In this document: piece by piece, positions 22,492 through 34,361 of the stretch
How the letters are laid out: each line of letters opens with the position of its first letter
Numbering within the stretch: position 1 is the first letter of the stretch
DNA from: Elymus sibiricus
Taxonomy: Eukaryota; Streptophyta; Magnoliopsida; Poales; Poaceae
Direction: 5' to 3'
NCBI GenBank assembly: GCA_039707655.1
Contig: CM077666.1
Coordinates: 282,399,166-282,463,165 of the forward strand
Length of the DNA stretch: 64,000 bases
Notes under the pieces: generated by a model
Told to the model about the DNA's origin: nothing
Databases searched by the model: none
Seen by the model: only the letters and a program-made list of their open reading frames with translations
Made by a program: the position numbers and the translations under genes

Positions 22492-22914
22492 TGTCCATGG
22501 ATAACGCTGGACAATTCGAAAGAATCACGGTTATAAATATGCTAATGCATGCATATTTATAGATGTAACCCTTTCGAACGGGAGATGCATAGTGGTCACG
22601 CATACTGATGATTGAAGACACCTATAGCTAGCAAGTTTCATCGGCATGAAGACCGGAACAGAGGAAATGAAGGGGGAAGGAGGAGATGTCATTTGTGCTC
22701 ACCCACGAACGCAGGGGCGGAGCTCGTCGAACGCACGGGGAGGTCGTCGAACACCAGACCCTCGCAGCGACGAAACAACTACACATTTAAATCCACCTGA
22801 TCAACATAAATATGATGTTTTTTATAACAAAATCGAAAAATATATGACCTAACTCATAATTCACAAATATATGACCCCGTCGGCCTCTGGAAGGCCAAAG
22901 AGCACCTTTTTCGG

Positions 22915-23060
22915 GATCGGGGTGTCGGGGGTGTCGTGTCGGGGTCGGGGTGTCGGGGGTGTCGTGTCGGGGTAGGGGTGCTGTGTCGGGGTCGGGGGTG
23001 CCTTGTCAGGGTGTCATGTCGGGGGTCGGGGTGTCGTGTCGGGGTCGACCCTCGACTCCT
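22915..23060. repeat. GC-rich minisatellite (TCGGGG/TGTCGG units)
   Basis: Irregular tandem repeats of TCGGGGTGTCGGGGGTGTCG type. The ORF over it (23090-22854, minus) is only PTRHP/DPRH repeats and is not a convincing gene. Confidence 0.7.
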
Positions 23061-23134
23061 TTTCCCCTCGATCCTTGACCCCTCGACCACTCGGTGACCC
23101 TCTTTTCCCTCGGTGACCCTCGACCATCGGCGAC

Positions 23135-23330
23135 CCTCTTTTTCTACTTTTACTACTTCTTTTTTTCATCTTCTACTTCTACTTCTTTTTTTTTCATCTT
23201 CTTCTTCTTTCTTCTTCTTCTTCTTCTTCTTCTTCTACTTATTGTTCTTTTTTTCATCTTCTTCTTCTTCCTCTTCTTCTTCTTCTTCCTCTTCTTCTTT
23301 TACTTCTTTTTTTTCATCTTTCTTGTTTAT
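23135..23330. repeat. TTC/CTT microsatellite
   Basis: About 200 bp made almost only of C and T, mostly CTT units with interspersed T runs. The ORFs here are poly-Phe/Ser artefacts. Confidence 0.85.
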
Positions 23331-23350
23331 TCTTAAAAAACAGAAAAAAA

Positions 23351-23428
23351 ACCTAAACTAAATCTAACCTAAACTAAACTAAACTAAACTAAACTAAACT
23401 AAACTAAACAAACCTAAACTAAATCTAA
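23351..23428. repeat. AAACT microsatellite
   Basis: A run of TAAAC units (about ten, some variant) follows the TTC tract. Confidence 0.85.
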
Positions 23429-23653
23429 AAAATAGAAAAAAACAGAAAAACTCACCACGGGGAGGGGGCGCGGGTTGAGGAGGCAGGCCACGGGGAGGGG
23501 GCGCTGGTTGAGGAGGCCGAGGGGAAGGGCGGCCGGCGACGGTGCGGCTCCGGCGGCGGGGAGGGGCGGCGTGGCGCAGCTCCGGCGATGGGGCGGGGCA
23601 GGGCGGCCGCCGCGGCCTGCGTCCGCTGGGCGGGGCGGGCGGGCGGCCGACGA

Positions 23654-23911
23654 CGGGGCGGGCTCCGGGGGGCGGGGCTGGCCGGCGACGCCTCGGGCTC
23701 CGGGGGGTGGCGCGGGGCGGCGGTGGCTCGGGCACGGGGGTGGCGTGGGTGAGGTGAGGGGAGAGAGAGAGGGGTGGGGCACGGGGCGGGCTCCGGGGGG
23801 CGGGGCTGGCCGGCGGCGCCTCGGGCTCCGGGGGGTGGCGCGGGGCGGCGACGGCTCAGGCACGGGGGCGGCGCGGGTGAGGTGAGGGGAGAGAGAGAGG
23901 GGTGGGGTGTG
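23654..23911. repeat. Two tandem copies of a 129-bp GC-rich unit
   Basis: GGGGCGGGCTCCGGGGGGCG starts at 23654 and again at 23783. Each copy ends with a GAGAGAGAGAGGGGTGGGG tract. This GC-rich block (23450-23911) is the 5' region of the CACTA element. It yields long ORFs on both strands because it lacks A/T, so I do not call them genes. Confidence 0.75.
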
Positions 23912-23935
23912 GGGCACTGACTATTTTAGATAGGT

Positions 23936-24287
23936 CAAATCTCTTTGCCGTCTGCTAGCAGACGGCAAAGAGCCTAGCTAGTGGGGTGGGGCCGGTGGGG
24001 GAACGGACGTTAGTTGGCCACTTTCTTTGCCGTTTGCTAGCAGACGGCAAAGAAAGTGGCCGTTAGGTGATTCTCGTTAGTGGGCCACCCTTCCTCTTTG
24101 ACGTCTGCTAGCTGATGGCAAAGCTTCTATGCCGTCAGCTAGCAGACGGCAAAGAGATGGCTGACGGCAAACATGATCTTTGCCGTCAGCTCTTTGTTTG
24201 CCGTCAGTTATCTGTAAGCTGATGGCAAAGACCTTCTTTGCCGTCAGCTAGCTGACGGCAAAGAGCTGGCTGACGGCAAAGATCCTG
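23936..24287. repeat. Subterminal repeat array, right end of CACTA element
   Basis: About ten TTTGCCGTC or GACGGCAAA motifs occur, many as palindromes around CTAGCAG or AGCTAGC. The last palindrome runs almost to the terminal repeat at 24286. Confidence 0.85.
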
Positions 24288-24299
24288 ATTCCAGTAGTG
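24286..24299 (-). repeat. Right terminal inverted repeat of the CACTA element
   Basis: It reads CACTACTGGAATCA on the minus strand. The following TAT (24300-24302) is the second copy of the target duplication. Confidence 0.92.
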
Positions 24300-25121
24300 T
24301 ATGGTTTATTTGGTGGAAGATTATATGTTTAGATCCATTATGCTATTCAATACTCCTCTGATCTTGAGCATGATTATTATTTGTGAGTAGTTACCTTTGT
24401 TCTTGAGGTCACGGGAGAAGTCATGTTGCGAGTAATCATGTGAATTTGATATGTGTTTGATATTTTGATGATATGTATGTTGTGATTCCCTTAATGGTGT
24501 CATGTGAACGTCGACTACATGACACTTCACCATTCATGAGCCTAAGGGAATGCATTGTGGAGTAGTTATTAGATGATGGGTTGCTAGAGTGACAGAAGCT
24601 TAAACCCTAGTTTATGCGCTACTTCGTAAGGGGCTCATTTGGATCCACATGTTTAATGCTATGGTTAGACTTTGTCTTAATACTTTTCTCATAGTTGCGG
24701 ATGCTTGTGAGGGATTTAATCATACGTAGGTTGTTAGTTCAAGTAAGAATAGCACCTTAGCACCGGTCCACACACATATCAAATTATCGAAGTAGCGAAC
24801 ACGAATCAAACCAACATGATAAAAGTGACTAGACGAAATTCCCGTGTACCCTGAAGAACACTTAACCTATTACTAGTGATTGTTCTGGCCTGTACTTTGC
24901 CTCAAAAGGATTGGGCTACCTTGCTGCACCTTGTTTACCGTTACCATTACTTGCTCATTACCAATTATCTTGCTATCAAACTATCTGTTACCTACAATTT
25001 CAGTGCTTGCAGAAACTACCTTGCTGAAAACCGCTTGTCATTTCCTTCTGCTCCTCGTTGGGTTTGACACTCTTACTTATCGAAAGGACTATGATTGATC
25101 CCCTATACTTGTGGGTCATCG
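24300..25121 (+). repeat. 5' LTR of element D, second piece to its end
   Basis: It matches 42556-42978 in the 3' LTR, except that the 3' LTR lacks the 378 or so bases at 24456-24833. It ends TGTGGGTCATCG (family norm CATCA) before the primer-binding site. Confidence 0.8.
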
Positions 25122-25132
25122 AGACTCTTTTC

Positions 25133-25150
25133 TGGCGCCGTTGCCGAGGA
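25133..25150 (+). promoter_or_regulatory. Primer-binding site of element D (tRNA-Asp type)
   Basis: TGGCGCCGTTGCCGAGGA lies 11 bases after the LTR, complementary to the 3' end of plant tRNA-Asp with one mismatch. Confidence 0.85.
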
Positions 25151-25227
25151 GTGAAGTGCTCTTGGTAAGTGGAAATCGGTAAGGAAAAACTTATACTATG
25201 TGTTGAAATTTATTGCTACTTGCTACT

Positions 25228-26282
25228 ATGGAGAACAATCCTTTGAGGGGTTTGTTCGGTGTATTTTCACCTTGACCAGAACCACAATTAGTTGCCCCTC
25301 AACCTACAGCACCTACTGAAAATGTTACTTATGAAATTCCTTTGGGTATGCTAGAACAACTACTTGCTAAACTTTACACAGGAGACGGAACTGAACATCC
25401 TAATATGCACCTTTTATATGTGAACGAAATTTGTAGATTATTTAAGCTTGCAGGTTTACCCGGAGATGAAGTTAATAAGAAGGTTTTCCCTTTATCTTTG
25501 GAGGGAAAAGCATTGACATGGTATAGGCTATGTGATGATCTTGGATCATGGAACTGGAATCGTTTGCAATTGGAATTTCACCAAAAGTTTTACCCCATGC
25601 ATCTAGTTCATCGTGATCGGAATTATATATATAATTTTTGGCCTCGTGAAGGAGAAAGTATCGCTCTAGCTTGGGGGAGGCTTAAGTCAATGTTATATTC
25701 ATGCCCCAATCATGACATTCCGAGGGAAGTTATCATTCAGAATATTTATGCTCGGCTTTCTCATAATGATCAATCCATGCTCGATACTTCTTTTGTTGGT
25801 TCTTATATGATGAAGACTATTGAATTCAAGTGGGATATCTTAGAAAGAATTAAATGGAACTCTGAATATTGGGAACTCGACGAAGGTAATGAGTCAGGTA
25901 TAAAGCTTGAATTTGATTGTGTTAAATCTTTTATGAATACCGATACTTTTCACAAGTTTAGCACTAAATATGGACTTGACTCTGAGATAGTAGCCTCTTT
26001 CTGTGAAGCATTTGCTACTCATGTTGATCTCCCTAAGGGGAAGTGGTTTAAATATCATCCCACTATTAAGGAAAAAATTAAAGAACCGGTCATAGCTAAA
26101 GAAGAAACCATCTTTTACAATGTTGATCCAGTTGTGCCTACCGCTTATATTGAAAACCCACCGTTCCCTATTAGGATAAAGGAACATGCCAAGGTATCAA
26201 CTGTGGTTCGTAAGAGTAATATAAGAGCACCTAAACCCCCTGAGCAAATTAAAGTAGAACCTAGTGTTGCTATGTTAAAGAT
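25228..26282 (+). pseudogene. gag: gag of element D
   Basis: It starts MENNPLRGLFGVFSP and hits a TGA stop near 25273, where the family has CGA. The rest is open to 26292 from the internal Met at 25342. The Gag core is clear (GKALTWYRLCDDLGSWNWN, LEFHQKFYP, PREGESIALAWGRLKSM). It forms the nucleocapsid. No zinc knuckle is seen, and the end runs into the protease part through a frameshift near 26280. Confidence 0.8.
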
Positions 26283-28898
26283 CTCTTGGTAGAAAATATT
26301 TATGGGCATGTTATCTACTTTTGTGATGAAGCTGCTAGAATTGCTAAACCTGATGAAAAAGATAAACATAGACCCATAGAAGGCACGCCTGTTGTCTCAG
26401 TCAAAATAGGAGATCATTGCTATCATGGTTTATGTGATTTGGGTGGTTGTGTGAGTGATATCCCTTTTACCTTATACCAAGAAATTATGGATGAAATACC
26501 ACCTGCTGAAATGGAAGACATTGATGTCACTATTAAACTTGCTAATATAGACACTATCACACCACTTGGGATTGTTAGAGATGTTGATGTCTTGTGTGGG
26601 AAAGCAAAATATCCTACTGATTTTCTAGTCCTTGGTTCCCCACAAGATGACTTTTGTCCCATTATCTTTGGTAGACCTTTCTTGAGCACCGTCAATGCTA
26701 AGATAGATTGTGAAAAACAAACTGTCGGTGTCAGTTTTGGTAATGTGTCTCATGAGTTTAATTTTTACAAGTTTAGTAGACAATCCCGTGATAAAGCGTT
26801 ATCTAGTAAGGATGAAATAATTGGTCTTGGTTCTATTGTTGTGCCTCCTACTGATCCCTTAGAACAATATTTGCTCGACCATGAAAATGATATGCATTTG
26901 AATGAAAGAAAGGAAATAGATCAAATTTTCTTCGAACAACAACCTCTCTTGAAAGACAATTTGCCTATTGAAACTCTTGGAGGTCCTCCTCCACCTAAAG
27001 GTGATCCTGTGTTTGAATTGAAACAACTGCCTAACACTTTGAAGTATGCTTATCTTGATGAGAAAAAGATATATCCTGTTATTATTAGTGCTAACCTTTC
27101 AGAACATGAGGAACAAAGATTATTAAAAGTTCTAAGGAAGAACTGGGATGCTATTGGATATACTCTTGATGGTCTTAAGGGCATTAGTCCCACTCTATGT
27201 CAGCACAAGATTAATATGGAACCTGATGCTAAACCCGTTGTTGATCACCAACGGCGATTGAATCCTAAGATGAAAGAAGTGGTAAGAACCGAAATGTTAA
27301 AGCTTCTGGAAGCAGGTATAATCTATCCCATAGCTGATAGTAGATGGGTAAGTCCCGTTCATTGTGTCCCTAAGAAAGGAGGTATTACCGTTGTTCCCAA
27401 TGATAAGAATGAACTCATTCCACAAAGAATTATCACTGGCTATAGAATGGTAATTGATTTTTGAAAATTAAATAAAGCTACTAGGAAAGATCATTACCCT
27501 CTACCGTTCATTGATCAAATGCTAGAGAGACTGTCTAAGCACACACACTTTTTTTTCCTAGATGGATATTCTGGTTTCTCTCAAATACCTGTGTCACAAT
27601 CCGATCAAGAGAAAACTACCTTTACTTGCCCTTTTGGAACCTATGCTTATAGACGTATGCCTTTTGGTTTATGCAATGCACCTGTTACCTTTCAAAGATG
27701 TATGACTGCTATATTCTCTGATTTTTGTGAAAAGATTGTGGAGGTTTTCATGGATGATTTTTCCGTTTACGGAACTTCTTTTGATGATTGCTTAAGCAAC
27801 CTTGATCGAGTTTTGCAGAGATGTGAACAAACTAATCTCATCTTGAATTGGGAGAAGTGCCACTTTATGGTTAATGAAGGCATTGTCTTGGGGCATAAAA
27901 TATCTAAACGAGGTATTGAGGTGGATAAAGCTAAAGTTGATGCAATTGAGAAAATGCCATGTCCTAAAGATATTAAAGGTATTCGAAGTTTCCTTGGTCA
28001 TGCTGGTTTTTATAGGAGGTTCATTAAAGACTTCTCTAAAATTTCTAGGCCTCTTACTAATCTTTTGCAAAAGGATATTCCTTTTTTTTTGAAGATGATT
28101 GTGTGGAAGCCTTTGAAACACTCAAGAAAGCCTTAACCTCTGCACCTATCGTTCAACCACCTGGTTGGAACTTGCCTTTTGAAATTATGTGTGATGCTAG
28201 TGATTATGCTGTTGGTGCTGTCCTAGGAAAAAGAGTTGATAAGAAATTGAATGTTATCCATTATGCTAGTAAAACTCTAGACAGTGCCCAACGAAACTAT
28301 GCTACTACTGAAAAAGAATTTTTAGCACTTGTGTTTGCTTGTGATAAATTTAGATCCTATATTGTTGACTCCAAAGTTATTGTTCACACCGATCATGCTG
28401 CCATAAAATACCTTATGGAAAATAAAGATGCTAACCCTAGACTCATTAGGTGGGTTCTTTTGCTTCAAGAATTTGAGTTACACATCGTTGATAGGAAAGG
28501 AGCTGAGAACCCCGTAGCTGATAACTTGTCTAGGTTAGAAAATATTCTTGATGACCCACTACCTATTGATGATAGTTTCCCTGACAAACAGCTAGCTGCA
28601 ATAAGTGTCTCACACAACACACCTTGGTATGCTGATTATGCTAATTATATTGTCGCTAAATATATACCACCTAGCTTTACTTATCAACAAAAGAGAAAAA
28701 AATTCTATGACTTGAGACATTACTTTTGGGATGACCCACACCTTTATAAAGAAGGAGTAGATGGTATTATTAGACGTTGTGTACCTGAGCATGAACATGA
28801 ACAAATCCTATGGAAATGTCATTCCAAAGCTTATGGAGGATATCATGCAGGAGATAGAACTACTCATAAGGTATTGCAATCTGGTTTTTATTGGCCTA
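26283..28898 (+). pseudogene. pol: pol of element D, part 1: protease, reverse transcriptase, RNase H, integrase start
   Basis: The protease has CDLGGCVSDIPF, with DLG in place of the usual D-S/T-G triad, as in other Athila-type elements. The RT shows GYRMVIDF-stop-KLNKATRKDHYPLPF; the TGA near 27462 replaces CGA. It continues with FGLCNAPVTFQRCM and the catalytic FMDD of VEVFMDDFSVYG. A T10 run at 28082-28091 shifts the frame. RNase H follows with Asp in [14 protein letters not shown], Glu in [15 protein letters not shown] and Asp in [10 protein letters not shown]. The integrase zinc-finger His pair ([17 protein letters not shown]) lies at 28820-28870. Element E then cuts the gene at FYWP. 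Confidence 0.88.
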
Positions 28899-30309
28899 TG
28901 ATAACCCACAAGTATAGGGGATCGCAACAGTTTTCGAGGGTAGAGTATTCAACCCAAATTTATAGATTCGACACAAGGGGAACCAAAGAATACTTGAGAG
29001 TATTAGCAGTTGAGTTGTCAATTCAACCACATCTGGAGATAAATATCTGTAGCAGAGTGATCAGTAGCACAGTAATATGATAGTTTTGATAGCAGTAGCA
29101 ATAGCAACAGTAGCAGTAACAGTAGTAGCATTAGTTTTGTCACAGTTGGAACAGCAGCAACAACAGTAGTAACTTAGCAAGAGCAATAAGTGGAAAGGTC
29201 ATAGGCACTGGATCGGTAACTCGTTGGATGATATTCATCATATAACAGTCATAACCTAGGGCGATACAGAACTAGCTCAGTTCATCAATGTAATGTAGGC
29301 ATGTATGCCGTAAATAGTCATACATGCTTATGGAAAAGAACTTGCATGACATCTTTTGTCCTACCCTCCCGTGGCAGCGGGGTCCATAAGGAAACTAAGG
29401 GATATTAAGGCATCCTTTTAATAGAGAACCGGAACAAAGCATTAACACATGGTGAATACATGAACTCCTCAAACTACGGTCATCACCACGAAGTATCCCA
29501 AATATTGTCACTATGGGGTTGACAGATCATAACATGTAATAGGTGCATATGACTAGGCAAGATCGGATCAAGAACATTGATATAGAGGTGATCACATAAA
29601 CGGTTCAGATCTGAAATCATGGCACTCGGGCCCTAGTGACAAGCATTAGGCATAGCAAAGTCATAGCAACATCAGTCTCAGAACATAATGGATACTAGTG
29701 ATCAAGCCCTAACAAAACTAACTCGATTACATGATGAATCTCATCCAAATCCCCACCGACCAGCAAGCCTACGAAGGAATTACTCACTCCCGGTGGGGAG
29801 CATCATGGAATTGGTGATGTAGAAAGGTTGATGATGACGAAGACCGAAGATTTTCCTCTCCGGAGCCCCAAACGGGCTCAAGATCTGGCCTCCCGATGAA
29901 GAACAGAAGGTGGCGGCGGCTCCATCTCGTGAAACACGATAATTCTTTCTATCTTATTTTTTCTCCAAATTTTGAAATTTATAGTGGCGAAAATAGATCA
30001 AGTGGGGCCACGAGGTGCCCACCACCCACCAGGGCGCACCGGGAGGGTGCTGGCGTGCCTTGGTGGGTGTTGTGCACCCTGGGCCCCCGCTCCGATGGTT
30101 TCTGGCTCCAGTATTTTTTATATTTTCCAAAATAAATCTCCAGAAAGTTTTGTTCCATTCCGAGAACTTTTATTTCTGCACAAAAACAACACCATGGCAA
30201 TTCTGCTGGAACATCGTTAGTCCGGATTAGTTCTATTCAAATCATGCAAATTAGAGTCCAAAACAAGGGCAAAAGAGTGAGGAAAAGTAGATACGTTGGA
30301 GACATATCA
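28899..30309 (-). repeat. 3' LTR of element E (1411 bp)
   Basis: On the minus strand it begins TGATATGTCTCC at 30309 and ends GGGTTATCA at 28899. A GC palindrome (about 30020-30075, arms CACCCACCAGGGCG/CCTTGGTGGGTG) lies upstream of a TATA box (minus CTATAAATTTC, 29976-29985). Confidence 0.88.
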
Positions 30310-30325
30310 ACTCCCCCAAGCTTAA
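30310..30325 (-). promoter_or_regulatory. Polypurine tract of element E
   Basis: The minus strand reads TTTAAGCTTGGGGGAGT just before the LTR. A second similar tract is at 32390-32402, directly after the stop region of the 3' ORF. Confidence 0.75.
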
Positions 30326-32421
30326 ACCTTTGCTTGTCCTCAAGCAGTTCAGTTCACAAACTTAAAGTGATAAATAAAAACTTTTATGAACTCTTTTGTT
30401 CTTGTTTACATATATATGCTTAAGTAGCACCCAGGTTTTCAACAAAGATTATGACTACCCATGTCAACAATAACTCTTAGGAATTATATTTACTCATATC
30501 AATACCATAAGCAACTAGCAAGCAATAATAAGATATCTCAAGCGCCAACAATTTGTCAAAACAATCATAATACAATATGACAATAGTGGTATCTCGCTAG
30601 CCCTTTCTGAGACCACAAAACATAAATGCAGAGCACCTCCAAAGTTCAAGTAGTGACTAAACATTGTAATTCATGGTAGAAAAGATCCAGTAATGCTGCA
30701 CCCAACATCAACTATACACAATGCATGAGGATGACAATAGTGCTCTCAGGTCTAGCGCTTATTTGAGAAGGTGATGACTCAACATAAAAGTAAATAGATA
30801 GTCCCTTCGCAGAGGGAAGCATGGATTTGCAGTGGTGCCAGAGCTCAGAGTTTAAAACAGAGATAGATATAATTTTGGGAGGTACACCCTTCCTGTCAAC
30901 ATCACAACCAAGAGTTATCAATATCTTCCATGCTAAACAAATTAGCGGCGGTTCCCAAGCGGTAAAAGTAAAGGTTTACTCCCCCTCCACCAACAATCAC
31001 ACTCCACGGCGAGCTGCATCCACGGGTACCGTCCAAACCAACAACATTCCTGGGGGAGTTTTGTTTAATTATTTTTGATTTTTGATTTCGGGACTGGGAA
31101 TCCCTATTACCACCCCTCTCGTGTAAGGACAAGTGAATAAATACTCGTCATTAGAATAACCCGCTTAGCATGGAAGATACAGACCGCCCCCTGCCACTTC
31201 ATGAGTGGTCCAGGCACACAAAACAGATGTTCATTTGAATTTAGAGGTGGCACATGCAAATTTACTTTGGAACGGCAGGGTAATACTGCATATAGGTAGG
31301 TATGGTGGACTCATCTGGCATAACTTGGTTTAAGGGTTTTTATGCACAAGCAGTATTCCCGTTTAGTACAGGCGAAGGCTAGCAATTAGATTGAGAAGCG
31401 GCCAGCTAGAGAGCGAAGACGGTCATGAACATGCATTACATATAATCAACATTGAATACTAGCATGAGTAGGATATGGACACCATGAACATAAATATCAT
31501 GAAGGCTATGTTGGTTTTGATTCGACTACATGCGTGAACATTTGCCAAGTCAAGCCACTTGAAACGTTCAGAGGAGGATACCATATCATCATACCGCATC
31601 AAAACCATTTTAATGCATGTTGACACCCAAGATAAATCATTATCCACTCCTAGCTACTTAAGCATGGCATGAAAAACTATAATCTCTAATGGTCATTGCA
31701 AACATGTTTGATCATAATGAGCTGAATCAAGGGATACTAGGTTAAACATATTTACAAAAACAAAAACAAGTTGAGTTCATACCCGCCTTTCTCTGCCATA
31801 GTCAATTCATCAAATCTCATCATTATTGCCTTTCACTTGCACGACCGAATGATAAGAGAATAGTAATAATGCAAGAATGCCGTGGACTAAGCTGGAATCT
31901 GCAAACATTTTATTCTAGAGGAGAAGACAAGGCAATATGGGTTCTTTATTAGGTAAACAATAATGCAGATGAGAACCACTCAACAATTTCATCGTGGTCT
32001 TCTCCTCGGTATGACTCAAGTAAAAAGAAAAGAATTTCAAAGAAACACACTGAAATATTTTTGGAGTTTTTGTTTTTTCTCGAAGGGAGCAAAACAAAGA
32101 AGAAAAAGTAAAACGAGAAAACTATTTACACGGGATAGCTCCCAACAAGTAAAAGAATAAGCGAGAAATCTTTTTGGGTTTTTCTTTTAATGGAGCAATT
32201 AACTAAGCTAGAAATAAAAACTAAAAAGAAGTAGGAAATATTTTTGGGTTTTCTCAAAGTTTTTCAAACACACAAGAAGAAAACGAGAAAACAAATCTAG
32301 CATGGATATTACAATGAAAAAGTATGAACACCGACAACTGGAATGAAATGTGCGAACATGAATGTAATGTTGGTGGAAATACGTACTCCCCCAAGCTTAG
32401 GCTTTTGGCCTAGCTTGGTAA
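30326..32421 (-). other. Noncoding 3' domain of element E
   Basis: No supported frame. About 30790-31375 matches 830-1440 of element A and, inverted, 40900-41235 of element D. This is the shared noncoding block. Confidence 0.7.
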
Positions 32422-33309
32422 TCACCATCCGTATGAATAATAATCTGGGCGATGGCTCATCGAGAACCTCGGAGTAGACTTTGCGGCCCTCCTGGCAGTT
32501 TCAACCTCCACATTGTACTCATAAGCTTCGCTCTCAAGAACATAATATCTTCCCCTAGTATGAAAATCAAAGAGAGTAGGAGCATGCAAAACAACAGGCA
32601 CAACAGTTTTTTTATTAAATCTCAAGTTATAGGTGTAGTTGGTGGCCGTACCCATAAGGAACTTATGATGCTTCATAGCATCAAAGTCTAAATACTGAGT
32701 AGGTAGGATGGGGTCATTAGGCCAAGGTGAGACATTTAATCTCTCAGCTACACGGGAGGCATACATTCCTCCATAAAAATTACCATTAGCAGCATTAAGC
32801 TGCAACCTCCGTGCAACAATTGCACCAAGATTATAATCCTTATTCCCAGTTATGGCAGATTGTAAGAGACTCAAATCATGAGCACATAAGGTGCTATAGT
32901 CTTGTTTTCCTACAATACATTTACCGTTAAAGAGCGCAAAGTATTGGAGTGATGGAAAATGGATGCTGTTAATTCTCCCTTGTGCAACCCCTCTATCTTC
33001 GCCAAAGCAAATATTAACTAAAACTGACGCGTACTCAGATTTTGTGGGTTCATTGAAGGAACCCTCATATGGAAGTTTACATGCATCGCTAAACATTTCT
33101 AATGGCATGGTAAAGGAATGATCGTACATGTTGAATGAGATTCTAGACTCACGAGGAAAATATTTAAATTTCTTTGTGAAGGTTTTCATGAGTTCGAGGC
33201 GTTGGGGGCACTTATTTGCGATGAAGGAAGCAAGCCCTGTGTTGTGGATAAATTGATAAAATTCCTCCTTAATACCTGCACCTTTCATGAACTCGTCACA
33301 AGGCCACAA
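32422..33309 (-). CDS. Athila-type 3' ORF of element E, 295 residues, open
   Basis: This long undisturbed frame starts MWPCDEFMKGAGIKEEFYQF and ends SMSHRPDYYSYGW. It contains SRISFNMYDHSFTMPLEMFS, ARRLQLNAANGNFYGGMYAS and MGTATNYTYNLRFN. The pattern looks like the plant ATHILA ORF-1 family (PF03078-like; recognised, not searched). No signal peptide or membrane segment is visible, so an envelope role is not supported. An upstream frame (33908-33612) may be a first exon or leader. A GC palindrome sits at 33845-33891, in the position of a promoter. It remains open although gag of the same element has stops. Confidence 0.6.
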   Translation of the reverse strand: MWPCDEFMKGAGIKEEFYQFIHNTGLASFIANKCPQRLELMKTFTKKFKYFPRESRISFNMYDHSFTMPLEMFSDACKLPYEGSFNEPTKSEYASVLVNICFGEDRGVAQGRINSIHFPSLQYFALFNGKCIVGKQDYSTLCAHDLSLLQSAITGNKDYNLGAIVARRLQLNAANGNFYGGMYASRVAERLNVSPWPNDPILPTQYLDFDAMKHHKFLMGTATNYTYNLRFNKKTVVPVVLHAPTLFDFHTRGRYYVLESEAYEYNVEVETARRAAKSTPRFSMSHRPDYYSYGW

Positions 33310-33844
33310 GCATTATTTGGTAGCGGCATCTCGCATCAAGCTTTTGCTTGGTTCAACATAAGACTGTCGGATTGAGGTTCCACTTGATGAGGCTCTCGAG
33401 GATCTCCTCCTCGAAGAACTCCTAAAGAATTGCATTTTTATTCCTATAAAAAATTCTGAAAATTTTTAGTCCACAAAAATTTGTCAACAAAACTTTGAAA
33501 GATTGTTAGCAACTACTCCCAAGCATGCATAGAGGCCATATTGAGCATTCAAACTACTTAGAACTCTAAGAATTCGACATGCAAGCTCATCTAGAACAGC
33601 ACCAAGAGTAGCTAAATACTCTGAAAATAACCCACTAAAACAAAAACTAATTGGAGCAATGGAGGATTCACATACCAAGTAGCAATCCCTCCAAATAGTT
33701 TCGGAAATGGAGCTTCGAGCAAAGAGATTGAAATTCGCGGGTTTGAGAGCAAGAACACGAAAATGGTGGTTGTGGTGATTTTTTGCTGGTGGTACATGAC
33801 AATGTGGGCTAAAGGGATAAGTGAGGGGCCTACGTTGGGGCCAC

Positions 33845-33891
33845 CACCCACCAGGGCATGCCTAGGGAGTGTTGGCGCGCCCTGGTGGGTG
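33845..33891 (-). promoter_or_regulatory. GC-rich palindrome upstream of the element E 3' ORF
   Basis: The arms are ACCCACCAGGGCATGCC and GGCGCGCCCTGGTGGGT. The same module occurs in the LTRs of D, E and G and before the 3' ORF of D. No clear TATA follows here. A promoter role is inferred from position. Confidence 0.45.
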
Positions 33892-34361
33892 TTGTGCACC
33901 CTGGGCACCCCCCTCAGGTGTTATTTGCACCAAAAATTCATAAATATTCAGGAAAAATTCGTGTTAAACTTTCAGGGCATTCTGGGAATTTTTATTTTTG
34001 GGTCATTTTTTATTTCACGGAGAAAACAGAAAACAGGATAAACATGGCATTTTATTTTATTTGACTAACTAAAACAGAAAATAAAAGGTGGGAGCAGAGA
34101 GTTGTGCTTACTAGATTCATCGACGTCATACCTCTCAAAAATGATTCATTAATAAGGTTGATCAAGTCTTATTAACAACCACTTCCGATTAGCATGAAAC
34201 CGAAGAACTTTCATAAAACATTAAACTACCTCAATGGGGATATGCATATCCCCTAAAATAAGTATATCATATTTCTTTTTGGCAGTAGGTAGAGGTAATT
34301 GAAAACTTCCAATAGTGATGGTCGGAGAATCTTCAATAACATTTATTACATTCACTTGAAA

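Larger units (their letters stand above)
14254..24299 (-). mobile_element. CACTA (En/Spm) DNA transposon, complete, 10,046 bp
   Basis: Both ends carry CACTACTGGAATCA in inverted orientation and are flanked by a 3-bp TAT duplication (14251-14253 and 24300-24302). The empty site is visible in D's own 3' LTR near 42555, which reads GATTACTATATGGTTT. Both ends hold arrays of a palindromic TTTGCCGTC motif. Two minus-strand genes are inside: a TNP2-type transposase (22143-18486) and a second protein with a plant Spm-type transposase domain (18377-15977). The element's 5' end is therefore on the right. Stops in the transposase suggest it no longer moves itself. Confidence 0.92.

Noticed and set aside
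23475..23917. Long ORFs on both strands (136 and 167 residues)
   Set aside because: The stretch is so GC-rich that stops are rare in all frames. The text is Gly/Arg or Pro/Arg repeats from tandem DNA units.
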